A stretch of DNA of 58,241 nucleotides from Oxalobacteraceae bacterium (GCA_021298555.1 JAJTGE010000013.1:1-58241); one strand, 5' to 3'; numbered from the stretch's first letter, positions 30,083-40,735 are shown. A program made the numbers and translations. The notes: generated by a model not told the origin, from the letters alone.

Positions 30083-32437
30083 TCAGAACAATTCGCTCTT
30101 TTGCCCATCTTCTGATTTTTCAGACGGCGGCTTGGTTTCGGATGGCGGAGTAATGCCCAGTGATCCAATGCCTCCATTTTCTGAATATTCTGTATACACA
30201 TAATCACCACCGACCGTAGTGATACCCGTAGGTACTTCCCGTTCCGCGGCAGGGTATCCGGGAAGCGCTTTTTGCATGTAGCCTATCCAGATGGGTAGTG
30301 CCAGTCCTCCACCCGTTTCGCGGTTACCTAAATTCTTAGGCTTATCAAAGCCTATCCATGCCACTCCAACTAACTTGGGATGATAGCCAGCGAACCATGC
30401 ATCGATGGAATCATTGGTTGTTCCAGTTTTACCTGCAATATCAGCGCGTTTTAATGATAGTGCCCGCGTAGCCGTACCATGTTTAATAACGTCTTTAAGC
30501 ATGCTATCGACTAAAAATGCATTACGTGCATCGATCACCCGAAGATTTTCATCGCCTGCTTTTTCAGGGGTGACTTGAAACAGCGTTTTACCATTGTTGT
30601 CGGTGATCTTAGATATCAGGTAAGGATTAATTTTATAACCGCCATTTGCAAAGACGGCATATGCTCCCGCTAATTGCAGAGGAGTTACGGCACCTGCCCC
30701 CAACGCTAGAGTCAAATACGGTGGATTTTTTTCTGGATCAAAACCAAATCGCGTAACGTATTCCTGAGCATAGGCCGGACCTATGCGATCAAGTATACGA
30801 ATAGAAATCATATTCTTTGACTTAGACAGGCCTTTTCGCATCGACATCGGGCCTTCATATTTGTTGTCGTAGTTTTTTGGCTCCCATGCTTGGCTACCTG
30901 TCTGTGCAGCATCGAAAGTAATCGGCGCATCATTGACAACAGTACCTGGTGAAAGCCCCTTTTCCAGTGAAGCCGAATATATAAACGGTTTGAAGGATGA
31001 GCCTGGTTGGCGCCACGCTTGTGTTACGTGGTTAAATTTATTACGGTTGAAATCAAAACCGCCGATCAGTGCGCGAATGGCACCGTCTTCAGTACTTGCG
31101 GATACAAATGCTGATTCCACTTCAGGTAGCTGAATGATTGCCCAGCCACTACTTTCTTGCATTACGCGAATAATTGCGCCGCGACGAATGCGCCGATTGG
31201 CCGGTGTTTTATCCGTTAGCGCACTGGCAGCAAGACCCAAGCCTGTATCTTGGATAGCGATTTCTTCACCCGAGGCTAGCAATGCCCGAACCGTCTTCGG
31301 TGAAGCTGCCAGAACCACAGCGGCGACTATGCCATCACTGTCAGGATGTTCTGCTAGTTCAGACTCAATCGACGCCTCTGCTTCGCCTTTGTCAGCGGGA
31401 ATATCCATGTAACCCTCAGGCCCGCGGTAAGCTTGACGCTTTTCATAGTCCAGCACGCCGCGGCGTAAAGCTAGATAAGCAGCATCCTGGTCAGCCTTGG
31501 TAATGGTGGTAAACACATTCAGACCGCGGGTGTAGGTCTCTTCTTTGAATTGGTCGTACACCATTTGCCTGGCCATCTCTGCCACATATTCCGCATGCAC
31601 TCCGAACTCATTGCTATCCATCTTGATTTTGAGCTGCTCATCGCGCGCTTGTTCGTATTGTGGCGTTGTGATGTAGCCCAGATCGTGCATGCGCTGCAAT
31701 ATGTATTGCTGACGCGCTCTGGCCCGCTTGGGGTTGACTACCGGATTGTTGGCTGATGGTGCTTTGGGAAGGCCAGCCAGCATGGCGGCTTCGGCGATAG
31801 TAATTTCATGTAATTTTTTCCCAAAATAAATCTGAGCTGCAGAGGCAAAGCCATAGGAGCGCTGCCCCAGATAAATCTGGTTCATGTAGAGCTCAAGAAT
31901 TTGATCTTTGGTCAGATTTTTTTCTATTTTCCAAGCTAACAGTACTTCATAAAGCTTGCGTTTTATGGTCTGTTCACTCGATAGAAAAAAATTACGAGCG
32001 ACTTGCTGTGTGATGGTGGAGGCGCCCTGTCGGCTGCCGCCCATGGCGTTATGAATGGCAGCTCTCAGTATGCCCCAGTAGTCGACACCACCATGTTCAT
32101 AAAACCGGTCGTCTTCTATGGCTAGTACGGCCTGTTTCATAACTTTTGGTATGTCTTTATAGCGGACCAGGCTACGACGCTCCTCGCCAAACTCGCCAAT
32201 GAGCATGTTATCGGCTGAAAATACCCGAAGGGGCATCTTGGGCTGGTAGGTGGCTAGCGAATCGATATCCGGCAGATTCGGATAGGCCATCATCATCATG
32301 AAACTGACCAGCAACACACCTATGACAGCAAGACCAGTGAGTATTCCTAAAATACTCAGTGCCAGCTTTACTGGCGCTGGTAGGCGATCCCGACGTGGGC
32401 TTGTGGGTTCATTTCCCTGCGGGGCATTTGAATTCAT
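30083..32437 (-). CDS. mrcA: Penicillin-binding protein 1A
   Basis: PBP1A is a bifunctional peptidoglycan glycosyltransferase and transpeptidase. The 784-residue product has an N-terminal membrane anchor (LALSILGILTGLAVIGVLLV). The GT51 domain has the catalytic Glu in AIEDDRFYEHGGVDYWG plus GASTITQQVARNFFLS. An OB-like domain follows, then the transpeptidase with SxxK in QPGSSFKPFIYSA, SxN in LSKSKNMISI and KTG in IAGKTGTTNDS. It is divergent from the pilMNOPQ operon, the classical ponA-pilM arrangement of Proteobacteria. Confidence 0.97.
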   Translation of the reverse strand: MNSNAPQGNEPTSPRRDRLPAPVKLALSILGILTGLAVIGVLLVSFMMMMAYPNLPDIDSLATYQPKMPLRVFSADNMLIGEFGEERRSLVRYKDIPKVMKQAVLAIEDDRFYEHGGVDYWGILRAAIHNAMGGSRQGASTITQQVARNFFLSSEQTIKRKLYEVLLAWKIEKNLTKDQILELYMNQIYLGQRSYGFASAAQIYFGKKLHEITIAEAAMLAGLPKAPSANNPVVNPKRARARQQYILQRMHDLGYITTPQYEQARDEQLKIKMDSNEFGVHAEYVAEMARQMVYDQFKEETYTRGLNVFTTITKADQDAAYLALRRGVLDYEKRQAYRGPEGYMDIPADKGEAEASIESELAEHPDSDGIVAAVVLAASPKTVRALLASGEEIAIQDTGLGLAASALTDKTPANRRIRRGAIIRVMQESSGWAIIQLPEVESAFVSASTEDGAIRALIGGFDFNRNKFNHVTQAWRQPGSSFKPFIYSASLEKGLSPGTVVNDAPITFDAAQTGSQAWEPKNYDNKYEGPMSMRKGLSKSKNMISIRILDRIGPAYAQEYVTRFGFDPEKNPPYLTLALGAGAVTPLQLAGAYAVFANGGYKINPYLISKITDNNGKTLFQVTPEKAGDENLRVIDARNAFLVDSMLKDVIKHGTATRALSLKRADIAGKTGTTNDSIDAWFAGYHPKLVGVAWIGFDKPKNLGNRETGGGLALPIWIGYMQKALPGYPAAEREVPTGITTVGGDYVYTEYSENGGIGSLGITPPSETKPPSEKSEDGQKSELF

Positions 32438-32752
32438 GCGGGAATAAAAAAGAAAGCGCTATAGCACTTGATGGCTCTCATTATAGCGGTTCAACCCCCT
32501 ATCTTTGTTGGCAGCTAGCTTGGGAATCTGGGGGGATCTGTATTTATTCGAATTTCATGGCGAGCCAGCGCAGCTGTGCAACGCGTGGTCAAGTGCATTA
32601 CAGAGTGGCTATCTGCGTTGGGGTTAGCTGTATTGCAGTATTGCGTCAGGATTTGACAACGTCAATGCCGCTTTGCTTTACAGCTAAAAAAAGAGCTTGT
32701 TAGCATCCTTAACAATTTTTAAAAATGCAACGAGCGTGATGGGAAGAACGGT
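32438..32752. promoter_or_regulatory. Divergent mrcA / pilM promoter region
   Basis: A TATAAT on the minus strand (32480-32485) would start mrcA mRNA about 35 nt before its ATG; its -35 is weak. On the plus strand TTGACA (32653-32658) with TTTACA (32677-32682) at 18 bp is a possible pilM promoter. The -35 lies in an inverted repeat, TTGAC-AAC-GTCAA (32653-32665), a plausible operator. I see no gene in this 315-bp gap. Confidence 0.45.
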
Positions 32753-33778
32753 TTGAATATCGTGCGATTAATGAGTTTTTTTGGGCAAAGAGCATCGCCT
32801 TTGCTCGGAGTGGATATCAGTGCCTCCGCCATACGTATTATTGAACTCGCTCGATCTTCTGATGGATGGCGCGTAGCTCATTTCGCCGCACATGAATTAC
32901 CGCGCAACACCGTACGCGAAGGTGCCATTGTTCAGGCAGATCTGGTAACGGAGGGTCTACGCGATGCCTTGCAAAAGTCGGGTACCAAGCTACGCGATGC
33001 TGCGATGGCTGTACCCTCTAATTTAGTCATTCGGAAAATTATTAGCTTACCCAATAACTTATCTGAGGACGAACTTGAACTGCAAATTGAAGTAGAAGCT
33101 GAACAAAGTTTGTCTTTTCCAACGCATGAGTTACACCTGGATTTTGGTGTTATTGGTGTATCGACTGCCAACCCTAGCGATGTCGATGTTATGTTGGTTG
33201 CCACTAAAAAAGAAACCATAGCAGAGCGGCAGGTAATTGCAGAGGCTGCGGGTATTAAGCCAGTGATTATTGATATTGAATCTCAGGCATTAATTACCAC
33301 ATTAATTACATCAGATCCTACAAATGAATCAAACGTATCACACACCCGAGCTATTTTACAAATAGGGCGTGATTCAAGTTATTTTTTTATCGCTAATCAC
33401 CAAACACTCATATTTGAACATGAGTTAGATATTAATTTTCAGCGCTTAAATAAAGAACTAGAGCGTAATCCAGAGCAATCTCTGGCTATTACAGAAACCT
33501 TTTGCACAGCGGTCTGTCAAGAATTTAAGCGCGCGCTACAACTTTATTCAACTAATTCACGGTACTTTCCTCTCGATAAATTTTTTCTTTCAGGCCCAGA
33601 GAAAACTTTATTTCGTTTGCCGTCGATGATGAAAGAACAGTTATCTATCAGCGCAGAATTTGCTAATCCATTCGCAGCCATGAAATTTAGCTCAGGTATG
33701 GATAAATCAATACCGCAAAAAGAGGCATCAGCATGGTTGGTTGCCTGCGGACTTGCGATGCGAGACAGGGTTTTATGA
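32753..33778 (+). CDS. pilM: Type IV pilus assembly protein PilM
   Basis: PilM is an actin-like cytoplasmic ATPase-fold protein that binds the PilN N-terminus and links the alignment complex to pilus motors. The 341-residue product shows PLLGVDISASAIRIIELA (phosphate 1 loop), KIISLPNNLSEDELELQIEV, DVDVMLVATKKETIAERQVI and WLVACGLAMRD. The start is assigned to TTG 32753: GGGAAG lies 7 bases before it, and MNIVRLMSFFGQRASPL resembles homologues. An ATG at 32771 has no ribosome binding site. It is 13-18 residues shorter than usual, because the loop after FEHELDINFQ (normally GGNQLT...YGLS..EAE) is cut down. This may be divergence or deletion. Confidence 0.9.
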   Translation: MNIVRLMSFFGQRASPLLGVDISASAIRIIELARSSDGWRVAHFAAHELPRNTVREGAIVQADLVTEGLRDALQKSGTKLRDAAMAVPSNLVIRKIISLPNNLSEDELELQIEVEAEQSLSFPTHELHLDFGVIGVSTANPSDVDVMLVATKKETIAERQVIAEAAGIKPVIIDIESQALITTLITSDPTNESNVSHTRAILQIGRDSSYFFIANHQTLIFEHELDINFQRLNKELERNPEQSLAITETFCTAVCQEFKRALQLYSTNSRYFPLDKFFLSGPEKTLFRLPSMMKEQLSISAEFANPFAAMKFSSGMDKSIPQKEASAWLVACGLAMRDRVL

Positions 33779-34335
33779 TGGGGTTTAATTTCCTTCCCTG
33801 GCGCGAAGAAAAACGACAGCTGCAAAAGGCTGTTTTCAATCGGTTGGCGTTATTGCAAATAATATTGGGTCTGAGTGTTGTGCTTGTTATTTGTTTTTTC
33901 AATGAAGAAAAAATAAAAATACAGTCTGAAAAAAATTTATTTCTTCAGTCAGAAATTAAAGTACTTGATTCGAAAATTACAGAGATTAGTAACCTTCAAA
34001 AAGAAATTGACAAACTGCAGGCGCATCAGTACGCGGTAGAAAAACTTCAAACAAATAGAAATCGTCCAGTGTATCTGTTGAGTTTTCTAGCAGAACAAGT
34101 TCCTGCGGGTGTCATGCTCAAATCATTAAAGCAAGGTGATCACATCATTTTATCCGGATACGCTTTGTCGAACGCGCGCGTTTCCGAATTTATTCATAAC
34201 CTGAGTCGACCATCTGATCGACTTGGATTAGGTCAGCCCGAATTAATCGAAATTAAATCGGCTAGCTATGGGGCTGGAAAAGAAACCAGAAAACTATTTG
34301 ACTTTACGCTGGCTTTGCCGGTTTTGACTGATTAA
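33775..34335 (+). CDS. pilN: Type IV pilus assembly protein PilN
   Basis: PilN is a bitopic inner-membrane protein that pairs with PilO. From ATG 33775, overlapping the pilM stop (ATGA), the product has 186 residues. It starts with the PilM-binding motif FNFLPWREEKRQLQ (the family consensus is INLLPxRE), then a membrane helix ALLQIILGLSVVLVICFF, a coiled coil rich in Lys/Glu/Gln, and a ferredoxin-like periplasmic domain. An earlier in-frame ATG inside pilM is rejected. Confidence 0.92.
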   Translation: MMGFNFLPWREEKRQLQKAVFNRLALLQIILGLSVVLVICFFNEEKIKIQSEKNLFLQSEIKVLDSKITEISNLQKEIDKLQAHQYAVEKLQTNRNRPVYLLSFLAEQVPAGVMLKSLKQGDHIILSGYALSNARVSEFIHNLSRPSDRLGLGQPELIEIKSASYGAGKETRKLFDFTLALPVLTD

Positions 34336-35033
34336 TGCCTTTGATGACGAGTTACGATTCAAACACAACTATCACGCAGTCATTACAGAAATGGACTGAG
34401 CAATTCAAAGCCCTTCAGGGGCGACACCCAGGTTTGTGGCCAGTAGTTCCGCGAATCACGGCGCTGGTCGCAATAGTGCTTAGCGTAATAGCGGGAGGCG
34501 CTTGGTTATCTTGGATCGATCAGTGGGAAGCGCTTGCTCAGGCGCACATAGAAGAAGACAGATTACGTCAGTTATTTCGAAAAAAGGTAGGCCAGGCACA
34601 AAATCTGGAAGCTCTTAGGCAGCAAAAAAATACGGTGTCAGCTAGAGTGGATTTATTGAGTCGGCAATTACCAAGTAAGTCAGAGATGGATGCGCTGCTG
34701 TCAGAAATTAATCAGGCAGGTACTGGGCGTGGATTGCAGTTTGAATTATTTAAACCCGGGCAGGTGCAGTTGCAAGCGCATTATGCCGAGCTTCTAATTG
34801 AGATCAGGCTAAGTGGTAATTATCAAGCCTTTGCAGGTTTTGTGAGTGATGTCGCTAATTTTCCGCGAGTCGTAACTATCGATCGTTTAGCTATCAATCA
34901 ACAGAAAGATGGGGTGCAGATATTCGATGCAGTGATGCACGCTTATCGTTACCTTGATAAAGAAGAGCTTAGTCTACAAACAAAACAAGCTTCAGGTAAG
35001 CAAAAAAATAAGCCACCAAGCTATCAACAGTAA
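34335..35033 (+). CDS. pilO: Type IV pilus assembly protein PilO
   Basis: PilO forms the periplasmic alignment complex with PilN and PilP. The 232-residue product has a cytoplasmic N-terminus (LQKWTEQFKALQGRHPGLWP), one membrane helix (ITALVAIVLSVIAGGAWLSW), a coiled coil and a C-terminal domain with LLIEIRLSGNYQAFAGFVSD and FPRVVTIDRLAI, typical of the family. Its ATG shares one base with the pilN stop, so the genes are coupled. Confidence 0.92.
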   Translation: MPLMTSYDSNTTITQSLQKWTEQFKALQGRHPGLWPVVPRITALVAIVLSVIAGGAWLSWIDQWEALAQAHIEEDRLRQLFRKKVGQAQNLEALRQQKNTVSARVDLLSRQLPSKSEMDALLSEINQAGTGRGLQFELFKPGQVQLQAHYAELLIEIRLSGNYQAFAGFVSDVANFPRVVTIDRLAINQQKDGVQIFDAVMHAYRYLDKEELSLQTKQASGKQKNKPPSYQQ

Positions 35034-35068
35034 TTAGTCAAGCATAAGGTGTTCATTTTCATAAGCTC

Positions 35069-35590
35069 ATGAAAAAGTTTTTACGTACTTTTAGCTTGTT
35101 ATTAGTGATGTTACTTGCTAGTTGTGACTCAGCAGAGGATGAGAGTCTTGTTGCGTGGGTGGCGAACGTTCGTCGTACTGTTCACGCCAACCCTGTGAGC
35201 ATCCCTTCACCACTCATTATTACTCCAGCCGTTTATGAATCGTTCGGTCGCACGGATCCCTTTGATGTATCCAAAATTTCGCTGTTATTAGATATCTCTG
35301 CAGACAAGGGTATACGTCCTGATTTGAAACGCGCACGTGAGCCACTTGAACTGTACCCGCTAGATCAATTTCGTATGGTGGGCAGTCTTAGTCGACAAGG
35401 CCAAGGTGTAGCCTTGCTGGAAGTTGGGAAAGTATTACATCAAGTTCGCAGAGGCGACCATATTGGCCAAGATTTAGGCGAAGTAATCAGTGTTAAAGAC
35501 GGTGCGATTGATATCGAAGAAACAGTGATGGAGACGAATGGCACCTGGGTAAAACGACGTGTGCAGCTAACGATACAGGAGACAAAATGA
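35069..35590 (+). CDS. pilP: Type IV pilus lipoprotein PilP
   Basis: PilP is an inner-membrane lipoprotein that connects PilNO to the PilQ secretin. The 173-residue product has a lipoprotein signal with LLASC (Cys19) and the beta-domain motifs ESFGRTDPFD, LELYPLDQFRMVGSLSRQGQ, HQVRRGDHIGQDLGEVISV. Its stop overlaps the pilQ start (ATGA). It is full length. Confidence 0.93.
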   Translation: MKKFLRTFSLLLVMLLASCDSAEDESLVAWVANVRRTVHANPVSIPSPLIITPAVYESFGRTDPFDVSKISLLLDISADKGIRPDLKRAREPLELYPLDQFRMVGSLSRQGQGVALLEVGKVLHQVRRGDHIGQDLGEVISVKDGAIDIEETVMETNGTWVKRRVQLTIQETK

Positions 35591-37755
35591 GTAGGGCGCG
35601 CACGTATATGGCACTGGCCAAAATAGTATTTATATCTTTTACACTGTTAATGAATTCAGTTTGGGCTGTAGAAAAAGATAATGTAAGCCAGCCAACTACA
35701 AACGTAAATACGATTACTGCGATAGATTTATCACTTAATGATAATCAGCAGCGCCTGCACATCAGCTTTAAGCAACTGCTGTCTGTTACCCCTACGAGTT
35801 TTATGACACAAAATCCTCCTCGCCTAGTCGTGGACTTTCCCTCAACGACAAATGCTACTGGGCTTACCCGTCGTGTTTTAGAGAGTGGCGATGTACGTCA
35901 TGTTGACATCATTCAGGTAGCTGATAGAACGCGGCTAGTCGTTTTCTTAAAACGTCCGCTAGCCTTTTCAAGCCATGTTCAAAGTCAGCAATTACTTGTT
36001 CGCTTATTTGAGCCAGGTAGCTCATCATCGGTCACAGCCAAAGATAATTCTTCGTCGGCTAGTACTATTGCTGCAGAAAAAAATACCATACTTGATATCG
36101 ATTTTCGGCGTGGCAGTAACGATACCGGACGCATCATTATCGATTTGGCGAAAACTCAATCGGCTGTCGATGTGCGCAGGCAAGGTCAAACAGTAGTAAT
36201 TGATTTCATGAAAACCAGTCTTCCTGATGTTTTGCGCAGACGGCTGGACGTTAAAGATTTTGGAACGCCGGTGCAGACAGTGAGTACGAATGCGCAATCC
36301 GATATGGTGCGGATGGTAATAGAACCCTCTGGTCTTTGGGAGCATATGGCGTGGCAGACCGATAGACGTCTGATCGTTGAGATACGTCCGATAAAAAACG
36401 AACTAGGGAAATCATCTTCTGGTGGTCGTGGCTACCGAGGCGAAAAATTATCACTGAATTTTCAAAATATAGAGGTACGTGCTTTACTCCAAGTTATCGC
36501 AGACTTTACTGGCCTAAATGTAGTCGCTAGCGATAGTGTGAGTGGCCAGCTGACTTTGCGCTTGAAAGATGTCCCATGGGATCAGGCCCTCGATATTGTG
36601 ATGCAAGCGAGGGGGCTGGATATGCGCAGGAACGGTAACGTACTTTGGATTGCTCCCAAAGATGAGTTATTAACCAAAGAGCGTCTGGAGCTAGAACAAC
36701 GAGCACAAATTTCCGAGCTGGAGCCCTTAGTTACAGAAACTTTTCAATTAAATTATCAGAAAGCTGATGCGTTTCGTCAGGTGTTCGGGCTTGATGGGCA
36801 AGTGGGTCGCGGCAGCATATTGTCGCGGCGCGGTAGTGCATCTTCTGAGCCGCGTACAAATAAATTATTCATCACGGATACCCCGAGTCGTTTAGATGAA
36901 GTTCGTAAATTAATATTGCTAACCGATGTACCTACTCGTCAGGTAATGATAGAGGCACGCATCGTTGAAGCAGATGATAAGTTCAGTAAAAATCTTGGGG
37001 TAAAACTTGGGTTTACTGACCTCAACTCAGTAACTAGTGGAGCTCAGGGTGTCAACTTGCCAGGCTCCAGCCGTTTATCAGTCGCTGGAAACTATGCCGG
37101 CGTGGGGGAGAGGACAGGGCAAATTACCGCAGGTGCGGGAACCTATGTACCCAATTCGCAGTTTGTGAATCTTCCTGCTGCGTCCATCAATGGTGCTGCC
37201 CCGGGCAGTCTGGCTGTCAGCCTATTTTCTGCAGGTGCTAATCGTTTTCTCAATCTCGAACTCTCGGCGCTAGAAGCCGAGGGTAAGGGAAAAATCATAT
37301 CCAGCCCGCGTGTGGTCACAGCCGATCAGCAAGCAGCCATCATTGAACAGGGTGAGGAAATCCCGTATCAGCAAGCTACCAGTAGCGGAGCTACTTCCAT
37401 ACAATTTAAAAAAGCCAACTTAAAATTAGAAGTGACGCCTCAAATCACGCCTGACGGTAATATTATTCTCACGGTTGATGTTGCTAAGGACTCGCGTGGT
37501 GTCGCTGTTGGTTCTAGTTTTGCTATCAATACCAAGCACGTGAAAACGAATGTTCAAGTTGAAAATGGAGGCACAGTAGTTTTGGGCGGTATCTTTACCC
37601 AAACAGAGATAGACGGTTTAACCAAAGTCCCCTTTTTTGGCGATATTCCTTTGCTAGGGCATCTATTCCGTAATGCCACCAAAACCCGCGACCGTACTGA
37701 ATTACTCATTTTCATAACACCGCACGTAGTCGCAGAATCCCTAGTCGAAAAATAA
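35587..37755 (+). CDS. pilQ: Type IV pilus secretin PilQ
   Basis: PilQ forms the outer-membrane gate for the pilus. The 722-residue product has a signal peptide, two N-terminal AMIN domains (PPRLVVDFPSTTNA; TGRIIIDLAKTQ), an STN-type domain (LNFQNIEVRALLQVIADFTG), secretin N domains with VMIEARIVEADDKFSKNLGV, and the C-terminal gate (VVTADQQAAIIEQGEEIPYQ, GGTVVLGGIFTQTEIDGLTK, PFFGDIPLLGHLFRN, ELLIFITPHVV). It is complete and is the last gene of the pil operon. Confidence 0.96.
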   Translation: MSRARTYMALAKIVFISFTLLMNSVWAVEKDNVSQPTTNVNTITAIDLSLNDNQQRLHISFKQLLSVTPTSFMTQNPPRLVVDFPSTTNATGLTRRVLESGDVRHVDIIQVADRTRLVVFLKRPLAFSSHVQSQQLLVRLFEPGSSSSVTAKDNSSSASTIAAEKNTILDIDFRRGSNDTGRIIIDLAKTQSAVDVRRQGQTVVIDFMKTSLPDVLRRRLDVKDFGTPVQTVSTNAQSDMVRMVIEPSGLWEHMAWQTDRRLIVEIRPIKNELGKSSSGGRGYRGEKLSLNFQNIEVRALLQVIADFTGLNVVASDSVSGQLTLRLKDVPWDQALDIVMQARGLDMRRNGNVLWIAPKDELLTKERLELEQRAQISELEPLVTETFQLNYQKADAFRQVFGLDGQVGRGSILSRRGSASSEPRTNKLFITDTPSRLDEVRKLILLTDVPTRQVMIEARIVEADDKFSKNLGVKLGFTDLNSVTSGAQGVNLPGSSRLSVAGNYAGVGERTGQITAGAGTYVPNSQFVNLPAASINGAAPGSLAVSLFSAGANRFLNLELSALEAEGKGKIISSPRVVTADQQAAIIEQGEEIPYQQATSSGATSIQFKKANLKLEVTPQITPDGNIILTVDVAKDSRGVAVGSSFAINTKHVKTNVQVENGGTVVLGGIFTQTEIDGLTKVPFFGDIPLLGHLFRNATKTRDRTELLIFITPHVVAESLVEK

Positions 37756-37867
37756 TTTCTATAGGGGGAATGATTTCCCGCCGCAGACTACTGCGCGGGT
37801 GCGAATGAAGTAAACTGTCATTTTTCTTGCGGGAATCTTCGGCGACACATCCTCGCCGCGGGTAAGC

Positions 37868-38452
37868 ATGTTGAATTCGACTACTAATATCTTTCTTGTT
37901 GGTTTAATGGGTTCGGGCAAGACGACCATAGGCCGCGCTTTGGCAAAGCGTCTCAATAAGCGTTTTGTCGATGCCGACCATGAAATCGAGGCCCGCACTG
38001 GCGCGTCCATACCCTGGATTTTTGAGATTGAGGGTGAAGCTAGCTTTCGTCAACGTGAAGCCGATGTAATTCGCGACCTTACTGCACAAGAAGACATCGT
38101 GTTGGCCACAGGTGGTGGAGCCGTGCTCAATGAAGAAAGCCGCAAGTTTTTGAAAGAACGAGGAACCGTTGTCTATCTTCGGGCTTCGGTAAACAGCATT
38201 CTTCAACGAACTAGTCATGATCGTAATCGTCCGCTTTTGCAGACCGACGATCCCAGAGCGCGTATAGAAGAACTATCTTTACAACGCGCACCGCTTTATC
38301 AAGAAGTAGCTCATATCATCATTGAGACGGGCCGCCCGAATGTCCAGTCTGTAGTTCAGAGCATAATCAGTCAGCTCCCAAGTCATTTTGAGCCACTGCT
38401 GTCAGAAAATCATACTCAACCGAGAAACGAAAGTCCGGTGGATCAGTCATGA
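37868..38452 (+). CDS. aroK: Shikimate kinase
   Basis: AroK phosphorylates shikimate in aromatic amino acid synthesis. The 194-residue product has the P-loop [17 protein letters not shown], the shikimate-binding [32 protein letters not shown], and the lid [17 protein letters not shown] short C-terminal extension lies beyond the usual end. It overlaps aroB by 4 bases. pilQ-aroK-aroB is a long-standing proteobacterial neighbourhood. Confidence 0.96.
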   Translation: MLNSTTNIFLVGLMGSGKTTIGRALAKRLNKRFVDADHEIEARTGASIPWIFEIEGEASFRQREADVIRDLTAQEDIVLATGGGAVLNEESRKFLKERGTVVYLRASVNSILQRTSHDRNRPLLQTDDPRARIEELSLQRAPLYQEVAHIIIETGRPNVQSVVQSIISQLPSHFEPLLSENHTQPRNESPVDQS

Positions 38453-39561
38453 AGCCCACCCCTAAACTATTTGCTGAACTAACCGTCGATTTAGGGGAGC
38501 GCAGTTATCCCATAGTGATAGGTAAACACTTGCTTGAACAAGCCGAGTTTGCGCACCACATACCCGGGATGAGGGTGGCTATTGTGACCAATACGATAGT
38601 AGCCCCGCTATATCTAGAGCGTCTAATACACATGCTTAATGCTGCAGGTAAGCAGTGCATACCTATCGTCTTGCCCGATGGTGAAGAAGAAAAAAATGTC
38701 GATAACCTCATGCACGTACTTGACGTGCTGCTACAAAACAAATGCGATCGTAAGACCACATTGTTAGCGCTTGGTGGCGGTGTTATTGGTGATCTCACTG
38801 GCTTTGCTGCAGCAACGTATATGCGTGGTGTACCGTTTGTTCAGATACCTACGACCCTGCTAGCTCAAGTGGATTCGTCTGTCGGTGGTAAAACAGCCAT
38901 TAACCGTCCTCTGGGAAAAAATATGGTGGGTGCGTTTTATCAGCCCCAATCGGTTATTGCAGATACCTCCACTCTGATGTCCTTACCTGCGCGCGAGCTC
39001 TCAGCAGGTTTAGCAGAAGTTATCAAGCATGGTGCCATTATTGATGCGGAGTTTTTTATCTGGATTGAAAACAACATAGTCCAACTGATGGCGCGTGAAG
39101 ATCATGCTTTAGCGTATGTGATAAAGCGATCCTGTGAAATCAAATCTGAGGTCGTGCGACTAGATGAGCGAGAAACAGGATTGCGCGCTATTTTAAATTT
39201 TGGCCACACCTTTGGTCATGCTATTGAAGCGGGTCTGGGTTATGGCGAGTGGTTACATGGTGAGGCAGTCGGCTGCGGAATGGTAATGGCAGCTGACTTG
39301 TCTGTGCGTATGGGCTATTTGGATGAGGTGGATCGTGATCGACTGGTTGCTCTGATCAAGCGGGCCGGCTTACCTGTTATTGCACCAGATCTTGGTAACG
39401 ATCGATGGCTAGAGCTAATGGAAGTAGATAAGAAAAATGAAGGCGGTAAAATTAAATTCATACTTCTCAAACCTCTAGGTCAGGCGGTAATTACTCAGGC
39501 CCCGGCTGATCTGCTAGAGGCCACACTGTCTTCTTGCGTGCGGCCTAGACATGATGCCTGA
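38449..39561 (+). CDS. aroB: 3-dehydroquinate synthase
   Basis: AroB converts DAHP to 3-dehydroquinate using NAD and a metal ion. The 370-residue product has [20 protein letters not shown], the glycine-rich [39 protein letters not shown], and metal ligands in GLAEVIKHG and [18 protein letters not shown] with [12 protein letters not shown]. It starts in an ATGA overlap with aroK and overlaps dgt by 11 bases. Confidence 0.97.
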   Translation: MKPTPKLFAELTVDLGERSYPIVIGKHLLEQAEFAHHIPGMRVAIVTNTIVAPLYLERLIHMLNAAGKQCIPIVLPDGEEEKNVDNLMHVLDVLLQNKCDRKTTLLALGGGVIGDLTGFAAATYMRGVPFVQIPTTLLAQVDSSVGGKTAINRPLGKNMVGAFYQPQSVIADTSTLMSLPARELSAGLAEVIKHGAIIDAEFFIWIENNIVQLMAREDHALAYVIKRSCEIKSEVVRLDERETGLRAILNFGHTFGHAIEAGLGYGEWLHGEAVGCGMVMAADLSVRMGYLDEVDRDRLVALIKRAGLPVIAPDLGNDRWLELMEVDKKNEGGKIKFILLKPLGQAVITQAPADLLEATLSSCVRPRHDA

Positions 39562-40693
39562 ATTCGAAGCGCATCTTGCGCCCTACGCTGCACGGGCATT
39601 GAGCTCATCGGGCCGTCAATTTTCAGAGCTCACCCCTCCCACGCGCAGTGAATTCCAGCGCGATCGTGATCGCATTATTCATTCCGCTGCATTCAGGCGA
39701 CTGGAATACAAGACGCAAGTATTTGTAAATCACGAAGGTGATTTATTCAGAACGCGACTAACGCACAGTATTGAAGTCGCTCAGATTGCACGTTCAGTCG
39801 CGCGCAATTTACGCCTGAATGAAGATTTGGTTGAGGCTATCTCGCTTGCACATGATCTTGGACATACCCCTTTTGGGCATGCAGGTCAGGATGCACTCAA
39901 CGCTTGCATGAAAAATTTTGGTGGATTTGAGCATAATCTGCAGAGCCTTAGAGTGGTTGATTCATTAGAGCAGCGCTACGGTGCTTTTGATGGTTTAAAT
40001 CTGATGTTTGAAACGCGTGAGGGCGTACTCAAACACTGCTCATTAAGTAATGCACAACAGCTAGGTGAGATAGGTCGTCGTTTTATTGAGCGCAAGCAGC
40101 CTACGTTGGAAGCACAGCTGACGAATCTGGCAGATGAAATCGCCTATAACAATCATGATATTGATGATGGTTTGCGCTCAGGTTTGTTAAGCACTGATCA
40201 GCTCAGTGAAGTCACACTCTATGCGCGCTACCGTCATGAAGCAGAAACACAATTTCCAGGTATTAGCGGACGGCGAGCCATTAATGAAACCGTCAGGCGT
40301 ATGATCAATGCATTAGTCGATGATCTGATTCAGCAATCGCGCGCCAATATTCGAGAAACAGAAATTAATACCATAGACGATGTGCGTAACGGTCCCCCCT
40401 TGATTGCGTTTTCAGAAGCAATGAAAACAGAGGCGCAGGAGCTCAAGCGGTTTTTACGTACGAATTTATATCACCACTACCAAGTCAACCGCATGACTAG
40501 CAAAGCGCGCAGGATAGTGACTGATTTATTCGATATTTTTACTGCCGGACCTGAACTACTGCCTTTGGATTATCAGACACCGGGTGCTGACCTTGATGCA
40601 CAGGCTAGAAAAGTTGCCGACTATATTGCGGGTATGACAGACAGATATGCCATGCGCGAATATCGCCGTCTGTTTGCTGTCGACGAAATCTGA
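39551..40693 (+). CDS. dgt: Deoxyguanosinetriphosphate triphosphohydrolase-like protein
   Basis: This HD-domain enzyme hydrolyses dNTPs to deoxynucleosides and triphosphate. The 380-residue product has [20 protein letters not shown], the HD motif [13 protein letters not shown] with [30 protein letters not shown] and the metal-ligand D in [19 protein letters not shown]. It begins with tandem ATGs inside the aroB 3' end; either could start translation. It is full length and convergent with the HIBCH gene. Confidence 0.93.
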   Translation: MMPEFEAHLAPYAARALSSSGRQFSELTPPTRSEFQRDRDRIIHSAAFRRLEYKTQVFVNHEGDLFRTRLTHSIEVAQIARSVARNLRLNEDLVEAISLAHDLGHTPFGHAGQDALNACMKNFGGFEHNLQSLRVVDSLEQRYGAFDGLNLMFETREGVLKHCSLSNAQQLGEIGRRFIERKQPTLEAQLTNLADEIAYNNHDIDDGLRSGLLSTDQLSEVTLYARYRHEAETQFPGISGRRAINETVRRMINALVDDLIQQSRANIRETEINTIDDVRNGPPLIAFSEAMKTEAQELKRFLRTNLYHHYQVNRMTSKARRIVTDLFDIFTAGPELLPLDYQTPGADLDAQARKVADYIAGMTDRYAMREYRRLFAVDEI

Positions 40694-40735
40694 TATTAGT
40701 AATGCTCCACACAGTGTGGTATGCAGTGAGAATTT

